DNA of 64,000 nucleotides from NCBI RefSeq assembly GCF_008629685.1, contig NZ_VWSF01000003.1:90270-154269 (forward strand), read 5' to 3'. Shown here piece after piece: positions 44,917 to 52,840 of the stretch (position 1 is the stretch's first letter; each line of letters begins with the position of its first letter). Under the pieces are notes generated by a model that worked only from the letters and a program-made list of their open reading frames with translations, was not told the origin of the DNA and did no database searches. The DNA comes from Adhaeribacter rhizoryzae (lineage in GTDB: Bacteria > Bacteroidota > Bacteroidia > Cytophagales > Hymenobacteraceae). The position numbers and the translations under genes were made by a program.

Positions 44917-45861
44917 ATGGAAAACAAATACCTGGGCATTGAAATTGGCGGCACTAAACTGCAATTAATCCTGGCCGATCAGGACCTGAATATTATTCAA
45001 AAATACCGGGCCTGGGTAGAAAAAGGCGACAGCGCCCACGAAATCAGGCAGAAAATAGCCAATGTGGTAAAAGAAGTACAACAGGAAACGGACCTCTCGG
45101 GTATTGGGGTAGGCTTTGGCGGACCATTGGATTGGGAAAAAGGCCAGGTAATTGTATCGCACCAAATTGAGGGGTGGAATGGGTTTAACATTAAAGAATG
45201 GCTGCAGGAACTAACAGGAGTACCGGTTGCCGTAGAAAACGATGCCAATGCCGCTGCTTTGGGTGAGGCCCGCCGGGGTGCCGGCCAGGGTTACCGCTCG
45301 GTTTTTTATATTACGTTGGGCAGTGGCGTAGGCGGTGGATTGGTAATAGATAACCAGCTTTTTCACGGGGCTAACCCTGGCGAAGCCGAAGTGGGCCATT
45401 TGCTGGTAGACCGCACCGGGTTAACAGTAGAAGATTGTTGCTCCGGCTGGGCCGTGGACCGGAAAGTCTGGAAAGCCGTACGCACCGAACCAACGGGTAT
45501 TCTGCGCCAATTGGCTGGGCCTAATCGCAGCGGCGAAGCCCGGTTTTTGAAAGATGCCCTGGAGCAAGGTGATAAAACAGCCTTAGCCATTATGAAAGAA
45601 ACCGCTGATACGCTGGGCTTTGGTTTATCGCACGTGGTACATTTATTTCATCCGGACATAATTATTTTGGGTGGCGGTCTTTCTTTTTTAGGCGATTTTC
45701 TGCGTGTTCCGGCCGAAGAAGCCTTACGGACTTACACCATGAAAGCTTTTTTACCTATTCCTCCTATTGCCATAGCCCAATTAGCCGAAAATACGGTACC
45801 TATAGGTGCTTTAGAGTTAATTCACCAGCAAATTTCTAAAACAAAGGCGGTAGCTATTTAA
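44917..45861 (+). CDS. ROK-family sugar kinase
   Basis: 314 residues. The phosphate motif is LGIEIGGTKLQLILADQ, followed by GIGVGFGGPLDWEKGQV, VENDANAAALGEA, YITLGSGVGGGLVI and GEAEVGHLLVDR. The usual ROK zinc motif (CxCGxxGCxE) is degenerate, reading EDCCSGWAVDR, so zinc binding is doubtful. IIILGGGLSFLGDF closes the ATP site. Probably a glucokinase or aminosugar kinase, but the substrate cannot be assigned. It may be co-transcribed with the upstream peptidase. Confidence 0.87.
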   Translation: MENKYLGIEIGGTKLQLILADQDLNIIQKYRAWVEKGDSAHEIRQKIANVVKEVQQETDLSGIGVGFGGPLDWEKGQVIVSHQIEGWNGFNIKEWLQELTGVPVAVENDANAAALGEARRGAGQGYRSVFYITLGSGVGGGLVIDNQLFHGANPGEAEVGHLLVDRTGLTVEDCCSGWAVDRKVWKAVRTEPTGILRQLAGPNRSGEARFLKDALEQGDKTALAIMKETADTLGFGLSHVVHLFHPDIIILGGGLSFLGDFLRVPAEEALRTYTMKAFLPIPPIAIAQLAENTVPIGALELIHQQISKTKAVAI

Positions 45862-45903
45862 TTTTTGTTTGTTAATTTCCGGCAATAATACTAAGACGTT
45901 ATT

Positions 45904-46044
45904 TTATACCCTTAATAAATTGAAACTGCGCTTAAGCATACATTATTGGTCATCCTGAGCCAGTCGAAGGATCTATAACAACATAGTAGAGTAGAAATGG
46001 ATATTTCGACAAGCTCAATATGACCACAATAAATTAAGCGCATA
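45904..46044. repeat. REP-like imperfect palindrome after the ROK gene
   Basis: An imperfect inverted repeat: GGTCATCCTGAGCCAGTCGA near 45949-45968 pairs with the segment ending at about 46025 (TTCGACAAGCTCAATATGACC). Outer arms GCGCTTAA (45928-45935) and TTAAGCGC (46034-46041) extend it. GTCATCCTGAGC/TCGAAGGATC palindromes of this kind recur in Bacteroidota genomes. The left 30 bp match the element at 29730. Confidence 0.7.
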
Positions 46045-46145
46045 CACCTTCTGGTAAGCGGTACTAGTTTTGAAAGCAAGCTTTTATTAATTCTGCACTG
46101 CCTATTCCTAATTGGCTTAAATTATTATCCACCCAACACTATCCC

Positions 46146-46718
46146 ATGCAAAATTTTATTTCTGAATACCTAAATGGCCAAAAAAAAGCTTTAGATTCTA
46201 TTTCGCCGGACGCGGTTAATAACTTAATTGAAATATTTAAAAAAGCCTGGCGAGAAGACAGGCAAATTTTTGTGTTTGGCAACGGCGGCAGCGCGACCAA
46301 CGCTTCTCATTTTGTTACCGATTTAGGTAAAAGTGGTTCCGATAAACTTTCTAAACGCTTCCGCTGCCTTTCCTTAAACGATAACGTGAGTTGGATAACT
46401 GCTTTAGGCAACGATTATGCTTACGACGAGGTGTATGTGGGCCAACTCCGTAATTATGCCCGACCGGGCGATTTGGTAATGGCGATGAGTGTGAGTGGAA
46501 ACTCGCCAAACGTGGTAAAAGCAATTGAATGGGCGAAAGAAAATGGTCTTTACACGATTGGTTTAACTGGTGGGCAGCGCGGCAAATTAGCCAGTTTGGT
46601 AGATTTTAATATTACCATTGATTCGGAGCATTTTGGCCGCGTAGAAGATGCCCATATGGGCGTTTGCCACCTGGTTTGTTATGCTTTTATCGAAAACCCC
46701 GAAATTGTAAATAATTAG
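46146..46718 (+). CDS. SIS-domain phosphosugar isomerase, GmhA-like
   Basis: 190 residues. The SIS core is IFVFGNGGSATNASHFVTDL, VMAMSVSGNSPNVVKAIEWA and YTIGLTGGQRGKLA, ending with EDAHMGVCHLVCYAF. This matches the GmhA branch (sedoheptulose-7-phosphate isomerase or related). Convergent with it is a heptose-7-phosphate kinase gene, consistent with a heptose pathway. DiaA-type regulators look similar, so substrate assignment is moderate. Confidence 0.82.
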   Translation: MQNFISEYLNGQKKALDSISPDAVNNLIEIFKKAWREDRQIFVFGNGGSATNASHFVTDLGKSGSDKLSKRFRCLSLNDNVSWITALGNDYAYDEVYVGQLRNYARPGDLVMAMSVSGNSPNVVKAIEWAKENGLYTIGLTGGQRGKLASLVDFNITIDSEHFGRVEDAHMGVCHLVCYAFIENPEIVNN

Positions 46719-46731
46719 GCTTCTCTAAAAA

Positions 46732-46771
46732 CTAATTATCCTGCTTTAAACCGTTAAAGCAGGATAATTAG
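46732..46771. terminator. bidirectional terminator overlapping the hldE 3' end
   Basis: An 18-bp perfect stem (46732-46749 with 46754-46771) has a 4-nt loop ACCG. It lies between the convergent gmhA-like and hldE genes and its right arm includes the last codons and stop of hldE (46746-46748). Confidence 0.82.
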
Positions 46772-47756
46772 CTAAAATTTTATTTTCTTTTGCCTCCTGG
46801 TACAGTTTAACTTTATCAATGGGCACTACACCTATTTCTTCGCAAACCAGCCCCCCACCTAAATTAGAAAGCTCAGCCAGTAAAGGCAGAGGTAAATTAA
46901 GCGCCATGCAAACCGCCGCAATACTAATTACGGTATCGCCTGCCCCGGACACATCCGAGATGGTACGCAAATGGGCATCGATATAAGTTTTATTTTTACC
47001 GGCCGCACAAAATACGCCTCTTTCCGAAAGGGTTACTAAAATATTCTCAGTTTCTAATAGGTTTTGCAGGTTGGCAACAGCTTGTTCAAAAGCAGCCAGA
47101 TTAGCATCGGCAAATTCTACTTTCAGGCCTTCTTTTAATTCTTTTAAATTGGGTTTAAACAGAGCGCAACCTTTGTAGCGCAAAAAATTCTTCTTCTTTG
47201 GGTCTACTACCGTTGGAATATTTTTGTGCTGAGCCAGCGCAATTAATTGGGCAATATTTTGCTCGCTTAAAACGCCTTTGTCGTAATCCTGGAAAATAAC
47301 TACATCGGCGCGTACCAGTAATTCCTCAAAACGCGCCAGCAAGTGCTGGTTTTCGTGGGTCAATAAATCTGTTTCAATTTCGGAATCGAGGCGGAGCAAC
47401 TGCTGGCCACCCGACAAAATGCGTTGTTTAACCGTCGTTACCCGGTCCGGGCTCTGGATAATGCCTTCGGTGGAAAGATTGTTCTCCTCGAGTAAAGCAA
47501 TAAAATCGCTGCCGTCTTTATCGGTGCCTATTACCGAACAAAGCAAGGTGGTGGCGCCAAGCGCCTGTACATTCAGGGCTACATTGGCGGCACCACCTAA
47601 TCTTTTTTCGCTGCTTAAAACGTTTACAATAGGAACCGGCGCTTCCGGCGATAACCGCGTCGACTTACCCCACAAATAAGAATCTACCATCACATCGCCC
47701 ACAATTAAAACCGTGAGCTGGTCGAACGCCGAAAACAAGGACTCCAATGAACGCAA
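46746..47756 (-). CDS. D-glycero-beta-D-manno-heptose-7-phosphate kinase (HldE kinase domain / RfaE1)
   Basis: 336 residues of the PfkB/ribokinase fold: VLIVGDVMVDSYLWGKSTRL, RLGGAANVALNVQALGA, IFQDYDKGVLSEQNI, ILVTLSERGVFC and the anion hole SDVSGAGDTVISIAA. It corresponds to the N-terminal kinase half of E. coli HldE; the C-terminal nucleotidyltransferase half is absent, so a separate rfaE2-type gene would be needed elsewhere. It converges with the gmhA-like gene, and aspC lies 9 nt upstream on the same strand. Confidence 0.88.
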   Translation of the reverse strand: MRSLESLFSAFDQLTVLIVGDVMVDSYLWGKSTRLSPEAPVPIVNVLSSEKRLGGAANVALNVQALGATTLLCSVIGTDKDGSDFIALLEENNLSTEGIIQSPDRVTTVKQRILSGGQQLLRLDSEIETDLLTHENQHLLARFEELLVRADVVIFQDYDKGVLSEQNIAQLIALAQHKNIPTVVDPKKKNFLRYKGCALFKPNLKELKEGLKVEFADANLAAFEQAVANLQNLLETENILVTLSERGVFCAAGKNKTYIDAHLRTISDVSGAGDTVISIAAVCMALNLPLPLLAELSNLGGGLVCEEIGVVPIDKVKLYQEAKENKILANYPALTV

Positions 47757-47765
47757 AGCCAGGAC

Positions 47766-48986
47766 TTATTTTAATTTAGCCAGACTTTCTTTAATACGGC
47801 CCATGGCTTCTTCAAGCTTGGCATCCGAAGCCGCAAAAGAGAACCGGATACACTCTTCCGCGCCAAAAGCTTCGCCGCTCACTGCCGCTACATAGGCATC
47901 GTTCAGCAAAAACATGCTCAGGTCGAAAGAGTTATTAATTACTTTACCTTCGGGCGTAGTTTTACCAAAGTATGAACTTACCTCCGGGAAAATGTAAAAA
48001 GCACCCTGCGGCACATACGTTTTAAAGCCCGGAATATCTCTTTTCATAATATCCAATACCAGGTCGCGGCGACGCAGGTAAGCGGCTGCCATTTCTTCGG
48101 CCGATCCTTTACCTCCTTTTAAAGCCGCAACAGCCGCTTTTTGCGCGATAGAGCAAGTACCGGAAGTAATCTGGCTTTGCATTTTATCGCAGGCATCGGC
48201 AATTTCTTTGCAGGCCGCAATATATCCTACGCGCCAGCCGGTCATGGCATAGCCTTTTGAGAAACCATTTACGGTTATTACGCGGTCTTTAATAAAATCG
48301 AACTGCGCCATGCTGGCGTGCTCGCCAGTGAAATTAATGTACTCGTATATTTCGTCGGCTAATACATAAATTTGCGGATGTTTCTCCAGTACCCGGGCAA
48401 AGGCTAATAACTCGTCTTTCGAGAAAACGGAGCCGGTTGGGTTACAAGGCGAAGAATACATGACCAGTTTGGTATTGCTGGTGATGGCATCTTCGAGTTG
48501 CTGGGGCGTAATCACAAAATTATGCTCGATGTTGCCTTTTACCTGCACCGGAATACCTTCGGCCAGCTTAACAACTTCTTCGTAAGACACCCAGTACGGC
48601 GAGAAAATAATTACTTCGTCGCCGGGGTTTACCAAACTCATTACCACGTTGGCAATAGATTGTTTGGCACCGGTAGATACCACAATATTTTCGGGTTTAT
48701 AATCCAGGTTATTATCCCGTTTCAGTTTAGCTACAATTTCCTGGCGCAGGTCTAAATAACCCGGCACCGGAGTGTAAAACGTAAAACCATCGTCGAGGGC
48801 CTTTTTAGCAGCGTCTTTAATGTACTGCGGCGTCTGAAAATCAGGTTCGCCAAAGCTCAGGTTAATAACATCATGTCCTTGGGCAGCCAGTTCGCGGGCT
48901 TTTTTGGCCATTGCGATAGTCTGGGATTCGGCCAGCGCCAAAATTCTGTCGGATAAAAAACTGGTTTCCTGTTCTGTTGATTGCAT
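47766..48986 (-). CDS. aspC: PLP-dependent aspartate/aromatic aminotransferase
   Basis: 406 residues from the ATG at 48986. Fold-type I class I aminotransferase: INLSFGEPDFQTPQYIKDAA, FTFYTPVPGYLDLRQEI, SSPCNPTGSVFSKDEL, YVLADEIYEYI, the Schiff-base Lys in VNGFSKGYAMTGWRVGY, and the C-terminal IRFSFAASDAKLEEAM. Most likely AspB-type aspartate aminotransferase. The frame continues to a TTG at 49010, but that codon lies in a TAnnTTTG element, so the internal ATG is preferred. It lies upstream of hldE in a probable operon. Confidence 0.92.
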   Translation of the reverse strand: MQSTEQETSFLSDRILALAESQTIAMAKKARELAAQGHDVINLSFGEPDFQTPQYIKDAAKKALDDGFTFYTPVPGYLDLRQEIVAKLKRDNNLDYKPENIVVSTGAKQSIANVVMSLVNPGDEVIIFSPYWVSYEEVVKLAEGIPVQVKGNIEHNFVITPQQLEDAITSNTKLVMYSSPCNPTGSVFSKDELLAFARVLEKHPQIYVLADEIYEYINFTGEHASMAQFDFIKDRVITVNGFSKGYAMTGWRVGYIAACKEIADACDKMQSQITSGTCSIAQKAAVAALKGGKGSAEEMAAAYLRRRDLVLDIMKRDIPGFKTYVPQGAFYIFPEVSSYFGKTTPEGKVINNSFDLSMFLLNDAYVAAVSGEAFGAEECIRFSFAASDAKLEEAMGRIKESLAKLK

Positions 48987-49007
48987 GATTATTGGAAATT
49001 TTGCGGC

Positions 49008-49015
49008 CAAAAATA
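49008..49015 (-). promoter_or_regulatory. candidate promoter -7 element of aspC
   Basis: The minus strand reads TATTTTTG, ending 21 nt before the aspC ATG at 48986. It overlaps the alternative TTG start codon, which helps decide the start. Confidence 0.45.
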
Positions 49016-49326
49016 AAGATTTAAAACTTAAAATGTTAGCTAGCCGGAAATAAAAAATAATTTGTTTAATAAAATTACGAGAAAGCGGGGAGAATATTAC
49101 TTCTTATACGATTATTCTTCTCTAACCGGCAAACTGTTTTGTAAATATTTGATAATCAGTATTTCCTATTGAACTACAATAAAGCCTAAGGGTAATTAAA
49201 GTAAAGCATTGGTAAGAACAAATACTTTCTTAAGCTGAAGCCCTATCCTATTCTTTAATGAAGAAAATTATTGTGCTCACAATAAGAGATTGCTGGGCAC
49301 TTGTTATACAGGTTACTGGGGTTAAG

Positions 49327-49357
49327 TTGTTTATCTGAGGAAAAATGCTTATATTTG
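49327..49357 (+). promoter_or_regulatory. strong Bacteroidota promoter of the structured RNA candidate
   Basis: TTGT at 49327-49330 (-33) and TATATTTG at 49350-49357 (-7, exact TAnnTTTG) are 19 nt apart, the expected spacing. This is one of only two sites in the window where I found both elements. Predicted start is near 49363. Confidence 0.7.
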
Positions 49358-49362
49358 TATTT

Positions 49363-49547
49363 AAAATTAACTTTAACCGTGCTGCCAAACAACAAAATTG
49401 TGTTTACGCATAAGCCACTTACCGGCTTAATTGCAGCCTCACATCACCTCTCTTTAAGTGATGTGCTGACCGGTTATTGCCTACCTTTTTTTACAACGCC
49501 TAAAGACTTTATTAATTAAGCCGGGAGCCGGGTGCTTCCGGCTTTAG
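49363..49547 (+). ncRNA. candidate structured small RNA, about 185 nt
   Basis: A compact unit bounded by a full promoter and an intrinsic terminator. The predicted fold is nested and consistent: P1 TAACCG (49374-49379) with CGGTTA (49471-49476) encloses P2 GCTGC (49381-49385) with GCAGC (49433-49437), and an 8-bp P3 CACATCAC (49440-49447) with GTGATGTG (49458-49465). P2 encloses P2a AAACA/TGTTT (49387-49391, 49401-49405) and P2b TAAGCC/GGCTTA (49411-49416, 49424-49429). A single-stranded linker with a T7 run leads to the terminator. I cannot match it to a known RNA family. Alternatively a GTG at 49379 opens a 46-codon frame ending at 49519, so a small protein is not excluded. It precedes the glutamate-synthase-like gene by 92 nt. 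The upstream spacer 49016-49326 shows nothing. Confidence 0.5.
49518..49547 (+). terminator. terminator of the small RNA candidate
   Basis: AAGCCGG (49518-49524) pairs with CCGGCTT (49538-49544) around a 13-nt loop, followed by T. It ends the unit well before the next start codon at 49639. Confidence 0.7.
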
Positions 49548-49638
49548 CTGTTAAACTAATCCGTTGGTTTCGAACCCACCGGGTATAACAGCTTTCTACA
49601 TCCGTCTTAAAGTTTTTCTGTTGTAAATAATTATTCCC

Positions 49639-51201
49639 ATGACTAGTAATATTAGCGTAAGGCAAACTTTTGCCCTGGCCTTTGTATTAGCATACACCCT
49701 AATAGCCATTATTGCCTTTTACCAAATAAAAATACTTTGGGTACTCTTGCTAATTGTGCCTTTGCACCTGATTTATCTGCAAAACATCCGCCAGCGGAAA
49801 CATACGGTACTCCGAAATTTTCCGCTACTGGGCTACCTGCGGTATTTCTTGGAAAGTATCAGGCCGGAATTGCGCCAATATTTTTTTGAATCGGATTTAA
49901 ACGGCAAGCCTTTTAGCCGGCGGCAGCGCTCTATTGTTTACCAACGCGCTAAAAACGTGCGCCAAACTGTACCTTTTGGTATGCAGCAAAACAGCCAGCA
50001 AACTGGTTACGAATGGGTAGCGCATACTATGTTTCCGGCGCAGGTAAAAGAAGAAAACTTACGCGTATGCATAGGCAGCAGCCAGTGCCGGCAACCTTAT
50101 AGCGCCAGCATTTACAATATTGCCGCCATGAGCTACGGTGCGCTTAGTAAAACTGCCATTGAAGCACTTAATGGTGGTGCCCGGCTGGGCGGCTTTGCGC
50201 ATAACACCGGCGAAGGAGGCGTAAGCCCTTATCATTTGGCGGAGGGAGGTGACTTGATTTGGCAGATAGGTACCGGTTATTTCGGTTGTCGCGATGCTTT
50301 TGGTGCATTTAGTCCTTCGCTATTTCAAGAGCAGGCAGCGCACCCGCACATTAAAATGATTGAGCTAAAGCTTTCGCAAGGTGCTAAACCGGGCTTAGGC
50401 GGCATTTTGCCGGCAGCTAAAAATACACCCGAAATTGCCGCTATCCGCCGGGTGTTACCCTATACCACGGTTGTGTCACCATCCGGTCATGCTGCTTTTC
50501 ACGATCAGGCATCTTTGCTGCACTTTATTCAAATATTAAGAACCTTAGCCGCAGGCAAACCAATTGGCATTAAAGTGTGTATCGGCGACCGGCAGGAATT
50601 TGAGAAACTCTGCCGGCAAATGCAACAACAGCAAATATACCCGGACTTTATAACCGTTGATGGTGCCGAAGGTGGTACGGGTGCCGCACCGCTTGAATTT
50701 GCCGATAGTGTGGGTATGCCCCTTTACGATGCCTTATCGTTTGTGCACCGGATGTTGCTACAATATGGCCTACGCCAAGAAATTAAAATAATGGCTGCCG
50801 GAAAAATTATTACGGGCTTAGATATTATTAAAGCCGTTGCCCTGGGAGCAGATGCCTGTTACAGTGCCCGGGGTATGATGTTCGCGCTGGGCTGCTTGCA
50901 GGCGCTGCAATGTGATTCGGGTAGGTGCCCCGTTGGTATTGCCACCCAGGACGAAAGCTTGTTTAAAGGGCTTGATGTGCAGGATAAGAAAGTACGGGTA
51001 GCTAATTTTCATGGCCATACGCTGCTGGCAGTAAAAGAATTGATGGAGGCCTGCGGCTTTGCCAGCACAGCCGATATTACCCCGGATAAAATATTCAGGC
51101 GACTGGACCAAGTAAGCACCAAAAGCTTCCGCGAAATATATTTTAATACCGCCACCACCAAAAAAACGAAAGAACCTAATTATACAATAAATCTAAATTA
51201 A
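49639..51201 (+). CDS. membrane-anchored FMN-binding glutamate synthase family protein
   Basis: 520 residues. Two N-terminal TM helices (about 8-45) precede a GltB domain-2-like FMN barrel: YNIAAMSYGALSKTAIEAL, FAHNTGEGGVSPYHL, LSQGAKPGLGGILPAAKN, FITVDGAEGGTGAAPLEFAD and CQALQCDSGRCPVGIATQ with Fe-S-type cysteines. It lacks the amidotransferase and GXGXG domains of full glutamate synthase, so true GOGAT activity is doubtful; such stand-alone proteins are common and uncharacterised. The next gene starts 1 nt after its stop. Confidence 0.9.
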   Translation: MTSNISVRQTFALAFVLAYTLIAIIAFYQIKILWVLLLIVPLHLIYLQNIRQRKHTVLRNFPLLGYLRYFLESIRPELRQYFFESDLNGKPFSRRQRSIVYQRAKNVRQTVPFGMQQNSQQTGYEWVAHTMFPAQVKEENLRVCIGSSQCRQPYSASIYNIAAMSYGALSKTAIEALNGGARLGGFAHNTGEGGVSPYHLAEGGDLIWQIGTGYFGCRDAFGAFSPSLFQEQAAHPHIKMIELKLSQGAKPGLGGILPAAKNTPEIAAIRRVLPYTTVVSPSGHAAFHDQASLLHFIQILRTLAAGKPIGIKVCIGDRQEFEKLCRQMQQQQIYPDFITVDGAEGGTGAAPLEFADSVGMPLYDALSFVHRMLLQYGLRQEIKIMAAGKIITGLDIIKAVALGADACYSARGMMFALGCLQALQCDSGRCPVGIATQDESLFKGLDVQDKKVRVANFHGHTLLAVKELMEACGFASTADITPDKIFRRLDQVSTKSFREIYFNTATTKKTKEPNYTINLN

Positions 51202-51202
51202 T

Positions 51203-51607
51203 ATGAAACCAATTTATTTAACCGAGAAAGATTATCACCGGCTGCACAACATGGTGCAGGCACAACGTTCAACTAACCGGCCGCAAGTAGTAGAAACATT
51301 AGGCAAAGAATTAGAACGGGCACAGGTAGTATCATCCTTAGAAATTCCGCCAAATGTAATAACCATGAATTCTAAGGTGCGCCTAAAAGAAATGAAAAGT
51401 TCTACCGAAATGGAAATAACCATTGTTTACCCGAAGGATGCTGATTTGCGTACCCAAAAAGTATCGGTGCTGGCTCCGGTTGGCACCGCGGTTATTGGCT
51501 GCCAGGCGGGCGATGAAATAGAATGGCCCGTGCCGGATGGTACCCGCATCTATAAAGTAGAAGAAGTCATCTATCAGCCCCAATCAGAAGGGCACATATA
51601 CGAATAA
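51203..51607 (+). CDS. Rnk/GreA C-terminal-domain protein
   Basis: 134 residues. The C-terminal half (about 50-125) is the GreA/GreB FKBP-like domain: NSKVRLKEMKSSTEMEITIVYP, VSVLAPVGTAVIGCQAGDEI and EWPVPDGTRIYKVEEVIYQ. There is no long coiled coil at the N-terminus, so it cannot reach the RNA polymerase active site as GreA does. This matches Rnk-type proteins that bind RNA polymerase. It is 1 nt after the glutamate-synthase-like gene and shares its terminator at 51670-51695. Confidence 0.87.
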   Translation: MKPIYLTEKDYHRLHNMVQAQRSTNRPQVVETLGKELERAQVVSSLEIPPNVITMNSKVRLKEMKSSTEMEITIVYPKDADLRTQKVSVLAPVGTAVIGCQAGDEIEWPVPDGTRIYKVEEVIYQPQSEGHIYE

Positions 51608-51669
51608 TTCACCTGATTTTCAGGCAATAACACTTTTATTTAAAAGTAAACACTAACCAATAAATACGG

Positions 51670-51695
51670 GGGAGAACCTTGTTCTCCCTTTTTTT
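51670..51695 (+). terminator. terminator after the rnk-like gene
   Basis: GGGAGAAC (51670-51677) pairs with GTTCTCCC (51681-51688) with a 3-nt loop, followed by seven T. A textbook intrinsic terminator. Confidence 0.92.
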
Positions 51696-51726
51696 CAAAT
51701 AATTCTTAACAGACAATTCAGCACTA

Positions 51727-51830
51727 TAGGAGTTGCAGCCCACCATCTTACAGGGTAGGTTAACTAAACTGGTAATACCAAATATTAGTTTTACAAAACA
51801 AAAATGATGGTGTATAAAAGCTACTCCTAC
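51727..51830. repeat. imperfect 104-bp inverted repeat upstream of usp
   Basis: TAGGAGT (51727-51733) and CACCATC (51741-51747) on the left are matched by GATGGTG (51807-51813) and ACTCCTA (51824-51830) on the right, with bulges between. It could be a MITE/REP relic or a structured 5' leader of the usp gene at 51870. Confidence 0.5.
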
Positions 51831-51869
51831 CCCTGAACAAAATTAAGTTTCAGGCTAAAGTTAAATTTT

Positions 51870-52700
51870 ATGAAAACATTTCTGGTTCCTACCGATTTTT
51901 CTGAAAACGCCACCAACGCATTAAATTATGCGGTATCTTTAGCCAGCCAGGTAAATGGTAAAATAATAATTGTGCACGTGGTAAACTTTATAGTTATACC
52001 AGTCAGAAGCGGTAAATTAGTTAGCCTCACCGAAGATACCGATTTGCAGTACTACGAAGCATTAAACGAATTTGCCGCTGTTATACGGAAGAAAAATATT
52101 GCTTGTGAAGTTGCCGTAATTGACCAATATGCGTACGGCTCTTTTCAGGAAAGCTTGAACCAATTTATTCCGGACCAACAAGTAGATTTAGTAATAATGG
52201 GTACAAAAGGGGCTACCAATTTTCTAAATAAAGTAGTGGGCACCAATACCTCCGAATTTATTAAAGTTGCCGTTTGTCCGGTATTAATTATTCCGGGCGG
52301 TGCGCAATATTCAAATATTAAACACCTTGCCTACGCAACAGATTTTAACCGCGACAATACAATATTCCTGCAACAGCTTTTCAAGTTTACCCAGTCTTTC
52401 CCTTCCCAGGTTTATATCCTCGATGCAAAACCAGACACCCACTTAAATAAGGAAGTTTGGGACCAAAGCCTGCCGTTTAATGCAAACGAATTCCCAAAAG
52501 CAAATTATACCTTGGTGCAGCTAAATGAGGCTGATGTTATTACCAATATTCAAGCTTTTGTACACATCAACCAGATAGATTTACTGGCAATACCTGTTCC
52601 TAATCAGGGCTTTTTTGAAGACATTTTTAAAAGCAGCATTAGCAAAGAACTTGTTTATCAGCCTACATTACCTTTACTGGCCTTACCAGAAAATATTTAA
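51870..52700 (+). CDS. tandem universal stress protein
   Basis: 276 residues, two Usp domains. The first (1-143) has FLVPTDFSENATNALNYAVS and the nucleotide-binding pattern MGTKGATNFLNKVVGTNTSE, so ATP binding is plausible. The second (about 148-276) is degenerate (HLAYATDFNRDNTIFLQQL) and lacks the Gly-rich loop. Function is general stress response; the partner is unknown. It is monocistronic, preceded by an inverted repeat and converging with recR. Confidence 0.88.
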   Translation: MKTFLVPTDFSENATNALNYAVSLASQVNGKIIIVHVVNFIVIPVRSGKLVSLTEDTDLQYYEALNEFAAVIRKKNIACEVAVIDQYAYGSFQESLNQFIPDQQVDLVIMGTKGATNFLNKVVGTNTSEFIKVAVCPVLIIPGGAQYSNIKHLAYATDFNRDNTIFLQQLFKFTQSFPSQVYILDAKPDTHLNKEVWDQSLPFNANEFPKANYTLVQLNEADVITNIQAFVHINQIDLLAIPVPNQGFFEDIFKSSISKELVYQPTLPLLALPENI

Positions 52701-52779
52701 CCACAGTATAATTATTCTCACAAATTAACTGCCTAAGGTAGGTTAAGAGAATATTTTAGATAATTACAAACGAAATAAA

Positions 52780-52806
52780 AAAGCTACTGCGTAATTCAGT
52801 AGCTTT
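52780..52806. terminator. bidirectional terminator between usp and recR
   Basis: AAAGCTACTG (52780-52789) pairs perfectly with 52797-52806 around a 7-nt loop. On the minus strand it is followed by TTTTTATTT, a good terminator for recR. Confidence 0.85.
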
Positions 52807-52840
52807 CCAGGAGTTTCACTTTAAACTTAACTGTTTGATA

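Noticed and set aside
48987..49010. 8-codon N-terminal extension of aspC
   Set aside because: The TTG start falls inside a -7 promoter element, so it would not be in the mRNA.
49560..49585. tRNA-like T-arm (GGTTTCGAACCC) before the glutamate-synthase-like gene
   Set aside because: The flanking 5-bp stems do not pair properly and no acceptor, D or anticodon arms can be formed around it.
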